A DNA stretch of 64,000 nt from Pantoea sp. At-9b. GTDB lineage: Bacteria; Pseudomonadota; Gammaproteobacteria; Enterobacterales; Enterobacteriaceae. A program made the translations under genes and the position numbers. The DNA lies in assembly GCF_000175935.2 (NCBI RefSeq), contig NC_014838.1, positions 1-64,000 of the forward strand, given 5' to 3'. Below, piece by piece: positions 1-8,810 of this stretch (its first letter is position 1; the number at the start of each line of letters is the position of its first letter). The notes below the pieces were generated by a model. The model was not told where the DNA came from. It searched no databases and saw nothing but the letters and a program-made list of their open reading frames with translations.

Positions 1-17
1 ATTTTCGCTGCATATTA

Positions 18-45
18 CGAATGAAAGTTAAAACTAATTCATTCG
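18..45. promoter_or_regulatory. Inverted repeat upstream of ybiU, candidate operator
   Basis: CGAATGAA (18-25) and TTCATTCG (38-45) form a perfect 8-bp inverted repeat with a 12-bp spacer, about 30 bp before the ybiU start codon. The DeoR-family gene just downstream is the obvious candidate binder, but this is inferred from proximity. Confidence 0.35.
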
Positions 46-73
46 AAACCTCGTACCCGGACCAGGAGTTGCT

Positions 74-1336
74 ATGAACATTCCTTTTACTTCGGTAACC
101 CTCCCAGAAGATCACAAGGCGAAAATCCGCCTGATGAAACAACAACTCAGAAAACAAATTGGCGATGTCGAAGGTTTATTCCTTCAAGTGAAAGCCAAAA
201 TCAATCAGGCGATTGCGCAAGCGAAGGAAGATGAAGCACAGCGTGGCACCGCTTGGCCGGTGGTGAGCTGGCGGGATATCGCTGAAAAAAACGTCACTCA
301 GGAACAAATCGATTTTATTAAGCGGCGCGGTTGCGTGGTGGTGAAGCAAAACTTTGCCCGTGAGCAGGCGCTGGCGTGGGATAAAGCCATGCTCGATTAT
401 CTTGAGCTGAACGATTTTGATCGTCAGTATCGTGGTCCGGGTGACACTTTCTTTGGCAGCCTGGAAGCGTCAAGACCGGAAATTTATCCTATTTACTGGT
501 CAAAATCGCAAATGGAAGCCCGGCAAAGTGAAGGGATCGCGCTGACGCAATCGTTCCTGAACCGGTTGTGGAAATTTAACAGTGGCGGCATTAACTGGTT
601 TGATCCGGACGTCAGCATCATCTATCCCGATCGCATCCGCCGCCGTCTGCCCGGCACCACCTCGAAAGGGCTGGGTGCTCATACCGATTCCGGCGCGCTG
701 GAGCGCTGGTTGCTGCCCGCCTATCAGCAGGTATTCAGCAAAATCTTCAATAATCAATTTGCGGACTACGATCCTTGGGACGCCGCCCACCGTACTGACG
801 TCAACGAATATGATGTGGCGAACACCACCAAATGTTCGGCGTTCCGCACTTTCCAGGGCTGGACGGCACTGTCGGATATGGAGGCCGGTCAGGGTTTGTT
901 GCATGTGGTACCCGTACCGGAAGCAATGGCGTATGTGTTGTTACGTCCATTGTTGAGCGATGTTCCGGAAGATGAACTGTGCGGCGTTGCCCCTGGCAAG
1001 GTGTTGCCGATCTCTGAGCGTTGGCATCCGGATTTGATCGCAGGTTTGTGTTCCATTCCGCCGTTACAGGCCGGAGATTCGGTCTGGTGGCACTGCGATG
1101 TGATCCACGCCGTAGCACCGGTTGAAGACCAGCAGGGCTGGGGAAATGTGATGTATATTCCCGCCGCCCCGTTGTGCGATAAGAATCTGCGCTATGCCGA
1201 AAAAGTCGCCAATGCGCTCGACTTCGGCATCTCCCCGCCTGATTTCCCACGCGAAGATTATGAGCGGGACTGGCAGGAGCGCTTCACCACCGCAGACCTG
1301 AATGCCATCGGCAGACGTAGCCTGGGATTAGCCTGA
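74..1336 (+). CDS. ybiU: YbiU-like DUF1479 protein, putative Fe(II)/2-oxoglutarate oxygenase fold
   Basis: The 420-residue product matches E. coli YbiU (about 421 aa) in length and character and belongs to the DUF1479 family. That family adopts the double-stranded beta-helix of non-haem iron dioxygenases. An HTDSG motif near residues 203-207 and a later histidine in a WWHCDVIHAV segment near the C-terminus fit an HxD...H iron site. No substrate is established. The start is an ATG with AGGAG seven bases upstream (CCAGGAGTTGCT). The gene is followed by a terminator and then a DeoR-type regulator in the same direction. The family call is firm and the activity is inferred. Confidence 0.9.
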   Translation: MNIPFTSVTLPEDHKAKIRLMKQQLRKQIGDVEGLFLQVKAKINQAIAQAKEDEAQRGTAWPVVSWRDIAEKNVTQEQIDFIKRRGCVVVKQNFAREQALAWDKAMLDYLELNDFDRQYRGPGDTFFGSLEASRPEIYPIYWSKSQMEARQSEGIALTQSFLNRLWKFNSGGINWFDPDVSIIYPDRIRRRLPGTTSKGLGAHTDSGALERWLLPAYQQVFSKIFNNQFADYDPWDAAHRTDVNEYDVANTTKCSAFRTFQGWTALSDMEAGQGLLHVVPVPEAMAYVLLRPLLSDVPEDELCGVAPGKVLPISERWHPDLIAGLCSIPPLQAGDSVWWHCDVIHAVAPVEDQQGWGNVMYIPAAPLCDKNLRYAEKVANALDFGISPPDFPREDYERDWQERFTTADLNAIGRRSLGLA

Positions 1337-1343
1337 TCGCGAT

Positions 1344-1368
1344 CCGCCCGGTGCTGCCGGGCGGGTTT
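1344..1368 (+). terminator. Rho-independent terminator after ybiU
   Basis: CCGCCCGG (1344-1351) pairs with CCGGGCGG (1357-1364) over a 5-nt loop, followed by TTTCTGTT. It separates ybiU from the next regulator. Confidence 0.75.
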
Positions 1369-1414
1369 CTGTTACACTGCCGAGATTATCCCAACCGTGC
1401 CTAAGCCTGATGCG

Positions 1415-2167
1415 ATGAATAGCCGACACGAACAGATTATCCAGCTGGTGAACGAAAGAGGCAGCGTCTCTGTTAACGAACTTTCGCAGTTAACCGGCGT
1501 TTCCGAAGTGACCATCCGTCAGGACCTCAACGCGCTGGAGCGCGAAAATTTCCTGCGCCGCATCCACGGTTCTGCCGTTGCGCCCGACAGCGATGATGTG
1601 GGTTCGCGCATGCGCACCCGTTACAAAATCAAACAGGCCATCGCTGAGCGCGCCGCTGCGTTAGTCAATGACGGTGAAGCCATTTTCATCGAAGGCGGTA
1701 GCACCAATGCCCTGCTGGCGCGCTGTCTGGCAAACCGCAAAGATTTGACCATCATTACCGTCAGTCACTACATCGCTCAGGTACTGCGTGACTCGCAATG
1801 TGAGGTGATTATCCTCGGCGGCCAGTACCAGAAAAGCAGCGAGTCGGTAGTGGGTTCGTTGACCCGCTTCTGTATCCAGCACATCAATTTCCATAAAGCG
1901 TTCCTTGGCGTGGATGGCTGGCATGCGGAAACCGGTTTTACCGGCCGGGATATGATGCGCTGTGATGTGATCAATGCGGTGATGGCAAAGCACACCTACA
2001 CCATTGCCATCACTGACTCATCCAAGTTCGGTGTGATCCATCCCTACCCCAGTTCACCGGAACACCCGTTTGACGCGGTGATTACCGATGATGGCATTCC
2101 CACCGCCGCGCGTGAAACCTTGTCTGAAGCCGGGGTGCGGTTAGAACTGGTGGCACAACCTGTGTAG
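1415..2167 (+). CDS. DeoR/GlpR-family transcriptional regulator (YciT-like)
   Basis: A 250-residue DeoR-family repressor. An N-terminal winged helix ([20 protein letters not shown], about residues 17-36) is followed by the DeoR sensor domain, which resembles sugar-phosphate isomerases and in this family binds phosphorylated sugars. The reading frame extends to a GTG at 1397. I prefer the ATG at 1415 because the resulting MNSR... start matches E. coli YciT-type proteins; neither start has a good ribosome site. Targets are unknown; ybiU and the downstream flavin reductase are candidates. A GCAACG/CGTTGC inverted repeat at 2172-2194 follows the gene. Confidence 0.85.
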   Translation: MNSRHEQIIQLVNERGSVSVNELSQLTGVSEVTIRQDLNALERENFLRRIHGSAVAPDSDDVGSRMRTRYKIKQAIAERAAALVNDGEAIFIEGGSTNALLARCLANRKDLTIITVSHYIAQVLRDSQCEVIILGGQYQKSSESVVGSLTRFCIQHINFHKAFLGVDGWHAETGFTGRDMMRCDVINAVMAKHTYTIAITDSSKFGVIHPYPSSPEHPFDAVITDDGIPTAARETLSEAGVRLELVAQPV

Positions 2168-2250
2168 CGTAGCAACGCACAAATTGATCGTTGCCCGGCT
2201 CAGGGATAAGCGCATGATGTCCTCCTTTGGCCTAACACCAGGATCAACAC

Positions 2251-3348
2251 ATGAGCAAATTGTTTAGTCCCGTCAAACTGGGTTCACTTGAACTGGATAA
2301 CCGCATTGTCATTGCCCCGATGTGCCAATACTCGGCACAGGAAGGTTGTGCCACCGCATGGCATCGCATCCACCTGGGGCAACTGGCGTTTTCAGGGGCG
2401 GGGTTACTGATCGTCGAAGCGACTGCCGTCGAAGCGCAGGGACGTATTTCACCGCAGGATCTGGGGTTGTGGGATGACACAACGGAACAGGCGTTACAGA
2501 CTGTAGTGAACGATATTCGTCAGTACGCCGACATTCGCCTCGGTATCCAGTTGGGCCATGCCGGGCGTAAAGCTTCAACCTTCGCGCCGTGGCAGGGCGG
2601 TACACAAATTCCGCAGGCACAACAAGGCTGGCAAACTGTCGCGCCTTCCGCTATCCCGATGCATGAAGGTGAGCACCCACCCACTCCCCTTACCCATGCT
2701 GACCTTGAGCGTATTAAACAATCCTTTGTCGCCAGCGCCCTGCGCGCGGTACGCATTGGTTTTGAACTGATTGAACTGCATGCCGCTCACGGTTATTTGC
2801 TGCACCAGTTCCTGTCACCGCTTGCCAACCAGCGTGATGATGAATACGGCGGCAGCCTGGAAAATCGCATGCGCTTCCCGCTGGAAGTGTTGGAGGCGGT
2901 GCGCGCCGCCGTACCTGCTCACGTGGCCGTCGGTGTCAGGATTTCCGCCACCGATTGGGTCGAGGGTGGCTGGGATGTGGCACAATCTGCTGAATTCTGT
3001 CAGAAAATTGAAGCGCTGGGATCGGCCTATGTACATGTTTCCAGTGGCGGCCTGTCGGCACAACAGAAAATCACCGTGTCGGCGGGTTATCAGGTGCCGT
3101 TTGCCCGAGAGCTGCGCAAAGTGACCCGTATGCCGGTGATCGCCGTCGGGCTGATCACCGAACCGCGCATGGCGGAAGACCTGTTACAGGATGGCGACGC
3201 CGATCTGGTGGCTCTGGCGCGCGGCATCCTGTATGACCCGCGCTGGCCGTGGCATGCCGCAGCCGAATTGGGTGCCAGCGTACATGTACCCCCGCAATAT
3301 CTGCGTTCGGAACCGCATGGGGTGAAAGGCAGCATTAAATCACGCTAA
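2251..3348 (+). CDS. Old yellow enzyme family NADH:flavin oxidoreductase (YqjM/NamA class)
   Basis: A 365-residue FMN TIM-barrel ene-reductase that would reduce activated C=C bonds of enones, nitro compounds or nitrate esters using NAD(P)H. Class markers are Cys25 in PMCQYS, which tunes the flavin in YqjM-type enzymes, QLGHAGRK, and the HAAHGYL pair that binds the substrate oxygen. The segment NQRDDEYGGSLENRMRF is highly conserved in the family. It stands alone, with a terminator downstream and a cold-shock gene facing it. The physiological substrate cannot be told from sequence. Confidence 0.9.
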   Translation: MSKLFSPVKLGSLELDNRIVIAPMCQYSAQEGCATAWHRIHLGQLAFSGAGLLIVEATAVEAQGRISPQDLGLWDDTTEQALQTVVNDIRQYADIRLGIQLGHAGRKASTFAPWQGGTQIPQAQQGWQTVAPSAIPMHEGEHPPTPLTHADLERIKQSFVASALRAVRIGFELIELHAAHGYLLHQFLSPLANQRDDEYGGSLENRMRFPLEVLEAVRAAVPAHVAVGVRISATDWVEGGWDVAQSAEFCQKIEALGSAYVHVSSGGLSAQQKITVSAGYQVPFARELRKVTRMPVIAVGLITEPRMAEDLLQDGDADLVALARGILYDPRWPWHAAAELGASVHVPPQYLRSEPHGVKGSIKSR

Positions 3349-3364
3349 GCGGGCGGAAATAAAA

Positions 3365-3388
3365 AAAGCACTGCCTGAGCAGTGCTTT
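3365..3388 (-). terminator. Terminator of the csp/ymcF-like transcript (bidirectional)
   Basis: AAAGCACTGC (3365-3374) and GCAGTGCTTT (3379-3388) form a perfect 10-bp stem with a CTGA loop. On the minus strand a run of T follows, so it ends the csp transcript well. It probably also ends the flavin reductase transcript. Confidence 0.8.
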
Positions 3389-3437
3389 AATAAAAGCGTC
3401 AGTCATTAAAACCTACTGAATGCAGCGCTTTAATAAT

Positions 3438-3608
3438 TTAAGCTGCGACTTTCTGATAAGGCAATGGCGCGGTTAATGCGACCATAACTGATTTGCAGAA
3501 AATGCATTTTGCGCCATGAGGATTCTTACTGCTGATGTCATATGCAGAGGTTCTGTATTGAGAACTCTGGCAATGTGGACATCTCAAACGGTTTGCTACT
3601 GACGTAAT
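3438..3608 (-). CDS. YmcF/YnfQ-like small zinc-ribbon cold-shock protein, likely AUU start
   Basis: This 56-residue frame lies one base after the csp stop codon and has no ATG at its beginning, so ATG-based gene calling misses it. It has two knuckles, CPHC (residues 10-13) and CIFC (35-38), around SQYRTSAYD and KNPHGAKC. These closely resemble E. coli YmcF and YnfQ, which lie downstream of cspG and cspB and, as I recall, start at a non-AUG AUU codon. The first codon here is ATT at 3608-3606; a TTG at 3587-3585 is an alternative. Co-transcription with csp implies cold induction. Function is unknown; metal binding is inferred from the cysteines. Confidence 0.75.
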   Translation of the reverse strand: MTSVANRLRCPHCQSSQYRTSAYDISSKNPHGAKCIFCKSVMVALTAPLPYQKVAA

Positions 3609-3609
3609 T

Positions 3610-3822
3610 TTAAAGACCTACCACATTGACTGCTGAAGGGCCTTTCTGACCATCTTCAACTGAAAATTCAACACGTTGACCTTCGTCAAGTGAACGGTAA
3701 TCTGTACCCTGGATAGCGGAGTAATGAACGAATACGTCCTTGCTACCATTTTCAGGAGAGATAAAACCGAAACCTTTCTCTGAATTGAACCACTTAACCG
3801 TTCCACGGATTTTATTAGACAT
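3610..3822 (-). CDS. CspA-family cold-shock RNA chaperone
   Basis: A 70-residue single cold-shock domain. Both RNA-binding motifs are intact: RNP1 (KGFGFI, residues 16-21) and RNP2 (VFVHYSAI, 31-38), with WFN at 11-13. Such proteins bind single-stranded RNA/DNA and melt RNA structure after cold shock. The gene has a long leader on the minus strand and is followed one base later by the ymcF-like gene, the same arrangement as E. coli cspG-ymcF. Which E. coli paralogue it matches cannot be settled. Confidence 0.95.
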   Translation of the reverse strand: MSNKIRGTVKWFNSEKGFGFISPENGSKDVFVHYSAIQGTDYRSLDEGQRVEFSVEDGQKGPSAVNVVGL

Positions 3823-4026
3823 AATATATACCTTTTCAATGAGCCTTACGGCGATAGAGGCTGAGTTGCAGCAACGAATCAGATCTTGGGATAAAACTCA
3901 AAGAGAAAGGCTGGAATACGGCACTAAACTGGATGAGAAATACTATGGGAACCAACTTTGATACTGTCTGCTAATCAGACCGACGGCGCATTAACGCACG
4001 TATAAATATCATATGCAAGATAAATA
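3823..4026 (-). promoter_or_regulatory. Long leader/promoter region of the csp gene
   Basis: About 200 bp separate the csp start from the facing MocR gene, which fits the long structured 5' leader usual for cold-inducible csp genes. No cold box could be assigned by eye. On the opposite strand a 40-codon open frame (3839-3961, [10 protein letters not shown]...) crosses the leader without a ribosome site. I do not call it a gene. Confidence 0.4.
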
Positions 4027-5415
4027 TTAATGGGTATGCATAACATCACGCAGCACGGTATAAATCCGCTCATCCATGGATTGCGATACGTTGAAGCGCA
4101 AAAACCGATCGCACATGCCTGACTGGCTAAAGGTGTTGCCAGGTGCCAGCACCACTCCTTGCCGCAGGCAGGCACGAGAAATGTCAGCAGCATCGAATCC
4201 TTGCGGCAGTTCGCACCATAAAAACAGCCCGCTTTGTGGTACCAACCACGGTCGAATACCCAGCTCCCCGAGTCGCTGCATGACTTGTTGCCGATTATCG
4301 GCAAGTCGCTGCTTGATCGTCTCCAGATGGCGTCGATAGCCGCTATCTTTGAGTACGTTCAGCAACAGGTCAGCTGCCAGCCTGCCGCTACTGAAACCCG
4401 TGGCAATTTTCACATCGGTAAGTTTTTCCACCCAGGTCGGTTTGGCCGCAATATAACCGCAACGCACCGACGCGGATACTGTTTTCGAGAAGCTGCCAAT
4501 CACCATCACACGCGCAAAACCATCCAACGCTGCCAGACGCGGTGCGGTGTGCGTCTCAAGGTCGGCAAAAATATCGTCTTCGACAATCACCAGATCCGAG
4601 TTTTCGGCGATCTTTAACAAACGATGTGCGGTGGCCGGGGAAAGCGTGCCGCCCGTGGGATTATGAATCCCCGAGTTGGTGATATACAGCCGGGGGGCAT
4701 GCAAGGTTAACGCCTGCTGAAACGCCGCCAAATCCGGCCCCTGCACGGTCCACGGAATGCCGACGACATTAACGCGCTGCGCCCTGAGCAAGGCATGAAA
4801 GTTGAAATAGCAGGGATCATCCACCAGCACGGTATCGCCTGGTTCCAGCAGAAAACGGCAGATCAGATCGATGGAGTGCGTCCCGGAGTCCGTCAGCAAC
4901 AGTTGGTCAGGCGTGGCTGAAAGGCCATAGGCTGCCAGACGTCGGGTCAGTAATTGGCGCAGTTCCGGGCTTCCCGCAGGAACCGCATAGTCAGTCAACA
5001 GCGCGCTTTCGCTGCGTGCCGCTTTTCTCAGCGCACGCCGGATGCCTTCTTCATACATCCACTCGGGTGGCATCCAGCCACATCCTGGCTTCGGCATATC
5101 GGGTGCGGCATCCAGCGCCTGACGCGTAATCCATAACGGATCAATATCGCGTTCCACGCTCGGTGCCAGCTGCGCGAGATCAAGCGGGGCAATCGGCCCG
5201 GAGACGAAGAAGCCCGCGCCGGGGCGCGAAACAATGACGCTTTCCGCTTCCAGCCGATCATAGGCTTCCACCACCGTCGAGACGGACACCCCGGCAGCTT
5301 GCGCACGAGCACGCACGGAAGGCAGGCGACTGCCCGGCGTTAAGGCCCTGGCCGCGATCTGCTGACGGATATCGTCCATCAATTGTTCGATACGGGTTTT
5401 ATTACGCAACGTCAT
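4027..5415 (-). CDS. MocR/PdxR-type regulator: GntR winged helix fused to class I aminotransferase
   Basis: The 462-residue protein has an N-terminal GntR helix-turn-helix (about residues 1-70) joined to a full fold-type I aminotransferase domain (about 110-455). The likely PLP lysine is in SFSKT. MocR proteins use PLP, or its adduct with an amino compound, as signal and often control a divergent neighbour. Here the neighbour is the DMT exporter at 5536. Repeats in the 120-bp gap between them are probable operators. The effector is unknown. Confidence 0.9.
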   Translation of the reverse strand: MTLRNKTRIEQLMDDIRQQIAARALTPGSRLPSVRARAQAAGVSVSTVVEAYDRLEAESVIVSRPGAGFFVSGPIAPLDLAQLAPSVERDIDPLWITRQALDAAPDMPKPGCGWMPPEWMYEEGIRRALRKAARSESALLTDYAVPAGSPELRQLLTRRLAAYGLSATPDQLLLTDSGTHSIDLICRFLLEPGDTVLVDDPCYFNFHALLRAQRVNVVGIPWTVQGPDLAAFQQALTLHAPRLYITNSGIHNPTGGTLSPATAHRLLKIAENSDLVIVEDDIFADLETHTAPRLAALDGFARVMVIGSFSKTVSASVRCGYIAAKPTWVEKLTDVKIATGFSSGRLAADLLLNVLKDSGYRRHLETIKQRLADNRQQVMQRLGELGIRPWLVPQSGLFLWCELPQGFDAADISRACLRQGVVLAPGNTFSQSGMCDRFLRFNVSQSMDERIYTVLRDVMHTH

Positions 5416-5444
5416 GGATTCTCCCTGCTGTACTGCCCAACAGA

Positions 5445-5472
5445 CCAGTACAGTTTCTTAAAACCGTACTGG
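5445..5472. promoter_or_regulatory. Candidate MocR operator between regulator and exporter
   Basis: CCAGTAC (5445-5451) and GTACTGG (5466-5472) are a perfect 7-bp inverted repeat. A further TACTG half-site lies at 5431-5435 and a CTGGTC at 5480-5485. It sits centrally in the divergent gap, as expected for a MocR site. The link to the regulator is inferred. Confidence 0.5.
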
Positions 5473-5535
5473 ATTGTATCTGGTCTCATCCGGGAAATCA
5501 GTGATTAACTGCGTAATATTAAGGGAGGAGAAAAT

Positions 5536-6399
5536 ATGAAAATTGCATTAAACGGCTGGGTCAGTGGCTTTATCGGGGTGATGATTTTTGCCGGATCGCT
5601 GCCTGCCACGCGCGCCGCTATCGGCGGATTCGATCCGATATTTCTGACCTGCGCACGTGCCACCATTGCAGCGCTGTTAGGTGGCACGTTGTTGGTCGTG
5701 CTACGTCAGAAACGCCCAGCCTCGACGGACCTTCTCGCGTTGGCGATCACGGCGTTGGGTGTGGTGGTCGGTTTTCCACTGTTGACCGCATGGGCGGTTC
5801 AGCATATCTCCTCTGCGCGCTCAATTGTATTTCTTGGCCTGTTGCCAATGTCGACCGCGATCTTTGCCGTACTGCGCGGTGGTGAGCGGCCCCGTCCGAT
5901 ATTCTGGGTATTCTCCATCGCCGGCAGCGCCATTATTGCTGGCTATGCCCTGGGCGGCACCGCAGGCGACATGATGGCGGGTGATGCGTTGATGATCGCG
6001 GCCATCATTCTCTGCGGACTGGGTTATGCCGAAGGGGCGAAGTTATCGCGGCGGCTCGGAGGTTGGCAGGTGATCAGTTGGGCGTTGCTGCTTTCCGCTC
6101 CGGTGATGCTGCCCATCGCGATGTTCACCGCCCCCACCACCTTTAGCGGCATTGCCATCTCTGCGTGGTTGGGCTTTGCTTACGTATCGATATTTAGCAT
6201 GCTGATTGGTTTTATCTTCTGGTATCACGGGCTGGCAAAAGGGGGCATTGCGGCGGTAGGACAACTGCAACTGATACAACCGTTTATGGGTTTTGCACTG
6301 GCAGCGTTACTGTTACACGAATCAGTCAGCTGGGCGATGCTGGCAGTGGCGAGTGGCACCATTATGTGTGTATTTGGCGCAAAACGGTATGCATCCTGA
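5536..6399 (+). CDS. EamA/DMT-family inner-membrane transporter
   Basis: A 287-residue, strongly hydrophobic protein with about ten predicted membrane segments and two EamA repeats, typical of drug/metabolite exporters such as RhaT- or YdcZ-like carriers. It starts with a strong ribosome site (AAGGGAGGAGAAAAT). Divergence from the MocR regulator suggests export of an amine or amino acid derivative sensed through PLP chemistry; the substrate is unknown. Confidence 0.85.
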   Translation: MKIALNGWVSGFIGVMIFAGSLPATRAAIGGFDPIFLTCARATIAALLGGTLLVVLRQKRPASTDLLALAITALGVVVGFPLLTAWAVQHISSARSIVFLGLLPMSTAIFAVLRGGERPRPIFWVFSIAGSAIIAGYALGGTAGDMMAGDALMIAAIILCGLGYAEGAKLSRRLGGWQVISWALLLSAPVMLPIAMFTAPTTFSGIAISAWLGFAYVSIFSMLIGFIFWYHGLAKGGIAAVGQLQLIQPFMGFALAALLLHESVSWAMLAVASGTIMCVFGAKRYAS

Positions 6400-6403
6400 C
6401 GCA

Positions 6404-6425
6404 GCGGCGCGATACATCGCGCCGC
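6404..6425. terminator. REP-like GC-rich hairpin between convergent genes
   Basis: GCGGCGCGAT (6404-6413) mirrors ATCGCGCCGC (6416-6425). It shares the core GCGGCGCGAT...ATCGCGC with the dispersed repeats at 17.6 and 58.6 kb and lies between two converging genes, so it may act as a terminator for both. Confidence 0.55.
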
Positions 6426-6435
6426 CAGTTATCGG

Positions 6436-7542
6436 CTATTGGTTTTGCGGATAACTCAGGGTAATCGCATCATCCGGCAGTTTGGTGAAGTCTTTAATGA
6501 TGGTGTGGAAATCTGCGGTCGGGTTGAGATCGCTAAACTGCTGCGGGTAGAGATCTTTCGCCAAAATCTCCATGCCGACGATATTGTACGGATGGTTATA
6601 GAAATGGTGGTAAACCCCGTAAACACGCCCTTGTTTCACCGGCTCGATCTGCGCCAGACCGGTGCGGCTCAACAGTTTCTGGAAGGTGACACCGACATCT
6701 TTCGGCTCAACCCCATAACCAAACGGCAGCACGTTCGTGTTCGGACGTTTGGAGCCGGTCATGATGTAAACATCCGGTTTCATGGCGATGATTTTCTCCA
6801 GCGCAACGAAACCTGAATTCCCCGGCAGCAACGCGGAGCCGATATTTTTGCCACCCACCGCTTCAACCAAGCCACCCCAGCCGTTGTGACCATGAGTAAA
6901 GCAGCAGTTATCGCTGTTTCCAGCGATCGGCTCAATAAATACGGTGGGTTTATTTTTAATTTTATCAATGACCTGCGTCATTTTCTGCATATGCTGTTGA
7001 TAGAAATCGGTGTAGGCTTTAGCTTCCGTTTCGCGATTCAGCACTTTGCCCAACAAAGTAACGCTGGGGGCGGTATTCTGCGCCGGATGCAGTTCATAAT
7101 CGACAAACACCACCGGAATATGCAGGTTGTTCAGCGTATCCAGGACACCTGATTGTTTCAGTGCCGGTTTGGCACGCAGCTGGGCAATCATCAAATCCGG
7201 TTTTTGCGCCAGGACACTTTCCAGGTTGACCTGCCCCTGGTCGTTAAAGCCCATATCGACGATTTTTGTCGCTTCCGGCCAGCGGCCTTTCAGCATGTCC
7301 CAGGTTTGGGTGTCTTGTTTTTTCGGCAGGTTATTCCAGGCGACCACGCGTTTGAACGGGTCGTCACGATCCAGTAACGCCAGCGTCAGGACATCACGGC
7401 CATCCTGCAAAATAATATGTTGCGGTTCCTTGTTGATGGTCTGGGTATGACCATCCATATCTGTGACGCTGAGTGGATAAGTGGTGGCGCAAGCCGCCGT
7501 TGAAGCCAACAACCCCATAGCCAGTAACAGGCGCGTTTTCAT
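6436..7542 (-). CDS. Iron-complex-type ABC transporter periplasmic binding protein
   Basis: A 368-residue cluster-8 (FepB/BtuF class) binding protein. It has a signal peptide (MKTRLLLAMGLLASTAACA) and the two-lobed core typical of Fe(III)-siderophore, haem or cobalamin binders. The frame extends 22 codons upstream. The ATG at 7542 is preferred because GGAG sits just before it and the signal peptide begins there. No permease or ATPase gene is adjacent, so partners must lie elsewhere. A Fur-like sequence in its leader supports iron control. The ligand is not identifiable. Confidence 0.85.
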   Translation of the reverse strand: MKTRLLLAMGLLASTAACATTYPLSVTDMDGHTQTINKEPQHIILQDGRDVLTLALLDRDDPFKRVVAWNNLPKKQDTQTWDMLKGRWPEATKIVDMGFNDQGQVNLESVLAQKPDLMIAQLRAKPALKQSGVLDTLNNLHIPVVFVDYELHPAQNTAPSVTLLGKVLNRETEAKAYTDFYQQHMQKMTQVIDKIKNKPTVFIEPIAGNSDNCCFTHGHNGWGGLVEAVGGKNIGSALLPGNSGFVALEKIIAMKPDVYIMTGSKRPNTNVLPFGYGVEPKDVGVTFQKLLSRTGLAQIEPVKQGRVYGVYHHFYNHPYNIVGMEILAKDLYPQQFSDLNPTADFHTIIKDFTKLPDDAITLSYPQNQ

Positions 7543-7563
7543 CGCAAACTCCGTGATAAAAAG

Positions 7564-7583
7564 AATAGTTATTATTATCAATA
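7564..7583 (-). promoter_or_regulatory. Fur-box-like sequence
   Basis: On the minus strand the stretch contains GATAAT followed by AATAAC and TATTC, close to the three-hexamer form of the E. coli Fur box. It lies 22-41 bp before the binding-protein ATG. Confidence 0.5.
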
Positions 7584-7663
7584 ACCTTAACACAACCTTA
7601 AGAGGCAAAAAATAAACTTCACATCAATGAGTTGTGTTGGAGTATGCGGAAAATGCAGCGGAT

Positions 7664-8416
7664 TCAGGTGAAATCCGATAATTTTTGCCCGGCCACGATC
7701 AATTCTTTCAACAACATCTGACGCCGATCCTCTGGCGTATCACGACTCACCATAAAACAGATCGCCGCCACCGCCTGACCATTACGCGAACGAATCGGCG
7801 CGGCCATACAACAGGTAAAGCTCTCGGATAATCCTTCCGTCAGGCAATAACCCAGATGTCCGGCACGATGGATATCTTCCAGGAATGCCTGTTTGTCGAG
7901 GATTTGCCCATTCGCCAGACGGTAATCTTCTTCGGGGATCAGATCGAGAATCGCGCTGTCAGACCAGTTGCTGAGCAGCAAACGGCCAGTGGCGGTCCAG
8001 GTAATGGGCACCCGCACACCGATATCAGAGGTGATTTTGAATGGATGGGCGTTACTTTCTGACAACACCACGGTGTACTTGTTGCCTTCCAGCATACACA
8101 GCTGCACCGTCTCGCCATGCCGGGCAACTATCTCAACCATTAACTGATGAGCACGGCGGATGAGGTCATTATGCGCCATGTAGTCCGCACCGTAATAGTG
8201 CATTTCTCGACCAAAGAACACCGCGCCGTCAGCATCCAGTTCCACCAGCCCGGCTTCACTCAGCAGGCTGACTAATTCATACACACTGGAACGTGGCGCG
8301 CCGGTGGCGTCGATCAAATCACGCATCGCCATGGGCTGACGAGCGATATGCAACTGGCGAAAAATGTCGATAACCCGGTCAACGCCGCGCGCACGCGATG
8401 GCTTTTCGTCCGGCAT
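7664..8416 (-). CDS. IclR-family transcriptional regulator
   Basis: A 250-residue IclR protein with an N-terminal winged helix (about residues 12-70, MRDLIDATGAPRSSVYELVS) and the C-terminal GAF-like effector domain. The frame begins at TTG (8422). The ATG at 8416 has AGGAG nine bases upstream and is preferred. It is divergent from the ridA-ABC transporter-PLP enzyme operon starting at 8811 and is the likely regulator of that operon, though the effector is unknown. Confidence 0.88.
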   Translation of the reverse strand: MPDEKPSRARGVDRVIDIFRQLHIARQPMAMRDLIDATGAPRSSVYELVSLLSEAGLVELDADGAVFFGREMHYYGADYMAHNDLIRRAHQLMVEIVARHGETVQLCMLEGNKYTVVLSESNAHPFKITSDIGVRVPITWTATGRLLLSNWSDSAILDLIPEEDYRLANGQILDKQAFLEDIHRAGHLGYCLTEGLSESFTCCMAAPIRSRNGQAVAAICFMVSRDTPEDRRQMLLKELIVAGQKLSDFT

Positions 8417-8810
8417 AAGCAAATTCTCCTGATGCAGTCGGGCGGTCGCGCCAGACAGTAAAAAAGAAAAGCATCATACACCCAGCGTCACCGTTAACCC
8501 ATCCCCGTTAATTAAAATTTTATTGGCTGGCGCTATATTTTCCTGTTCTATTTTGGTGCCTCATTTTAGCGCACAACTTTTCGGTTATTTTTTTAAATCA
8601 CGAGAATGGTCACATTTCCATTCATAAAATTTCTTCATTGCTTTTTTATTTTGCGATCGCGACAACATCACAAAAAATTAAATCCCTGACCACATATTGC
8701 AAAAGCAAAAATCCTGTGCAAATCTTGCCCTATCCGATATTGCAGATAGCAGTCCGATATACCAGACAGCCATCAGGTATCATTATCCGTTCAAACAGGA
8801 GCAGCGTTGC
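8417..8810. promoter_or_regulatory. Divergent promoter region, IclR / ridA operon
   Basis: This 394-bp AT-rich gap holds no convincing gene. A direct repeat TCCGATAT occurs at about 8732 and 8753, upstream of ridA, with AACAGGAGC as the ridA ribosome site. The repeat is a possible IclR-type site. The in-frame open stretch from 8697 is only an upstream extension of ridA. Confidence 0.4.

Noticed and set aside
3839..3961. 40-codon plus-strand frame opposite the csp leader
   Set aside because: It looks hydrophilic and protein-like but has no ribosome site and lies in the antisense of a conserved leader; not enough to call.
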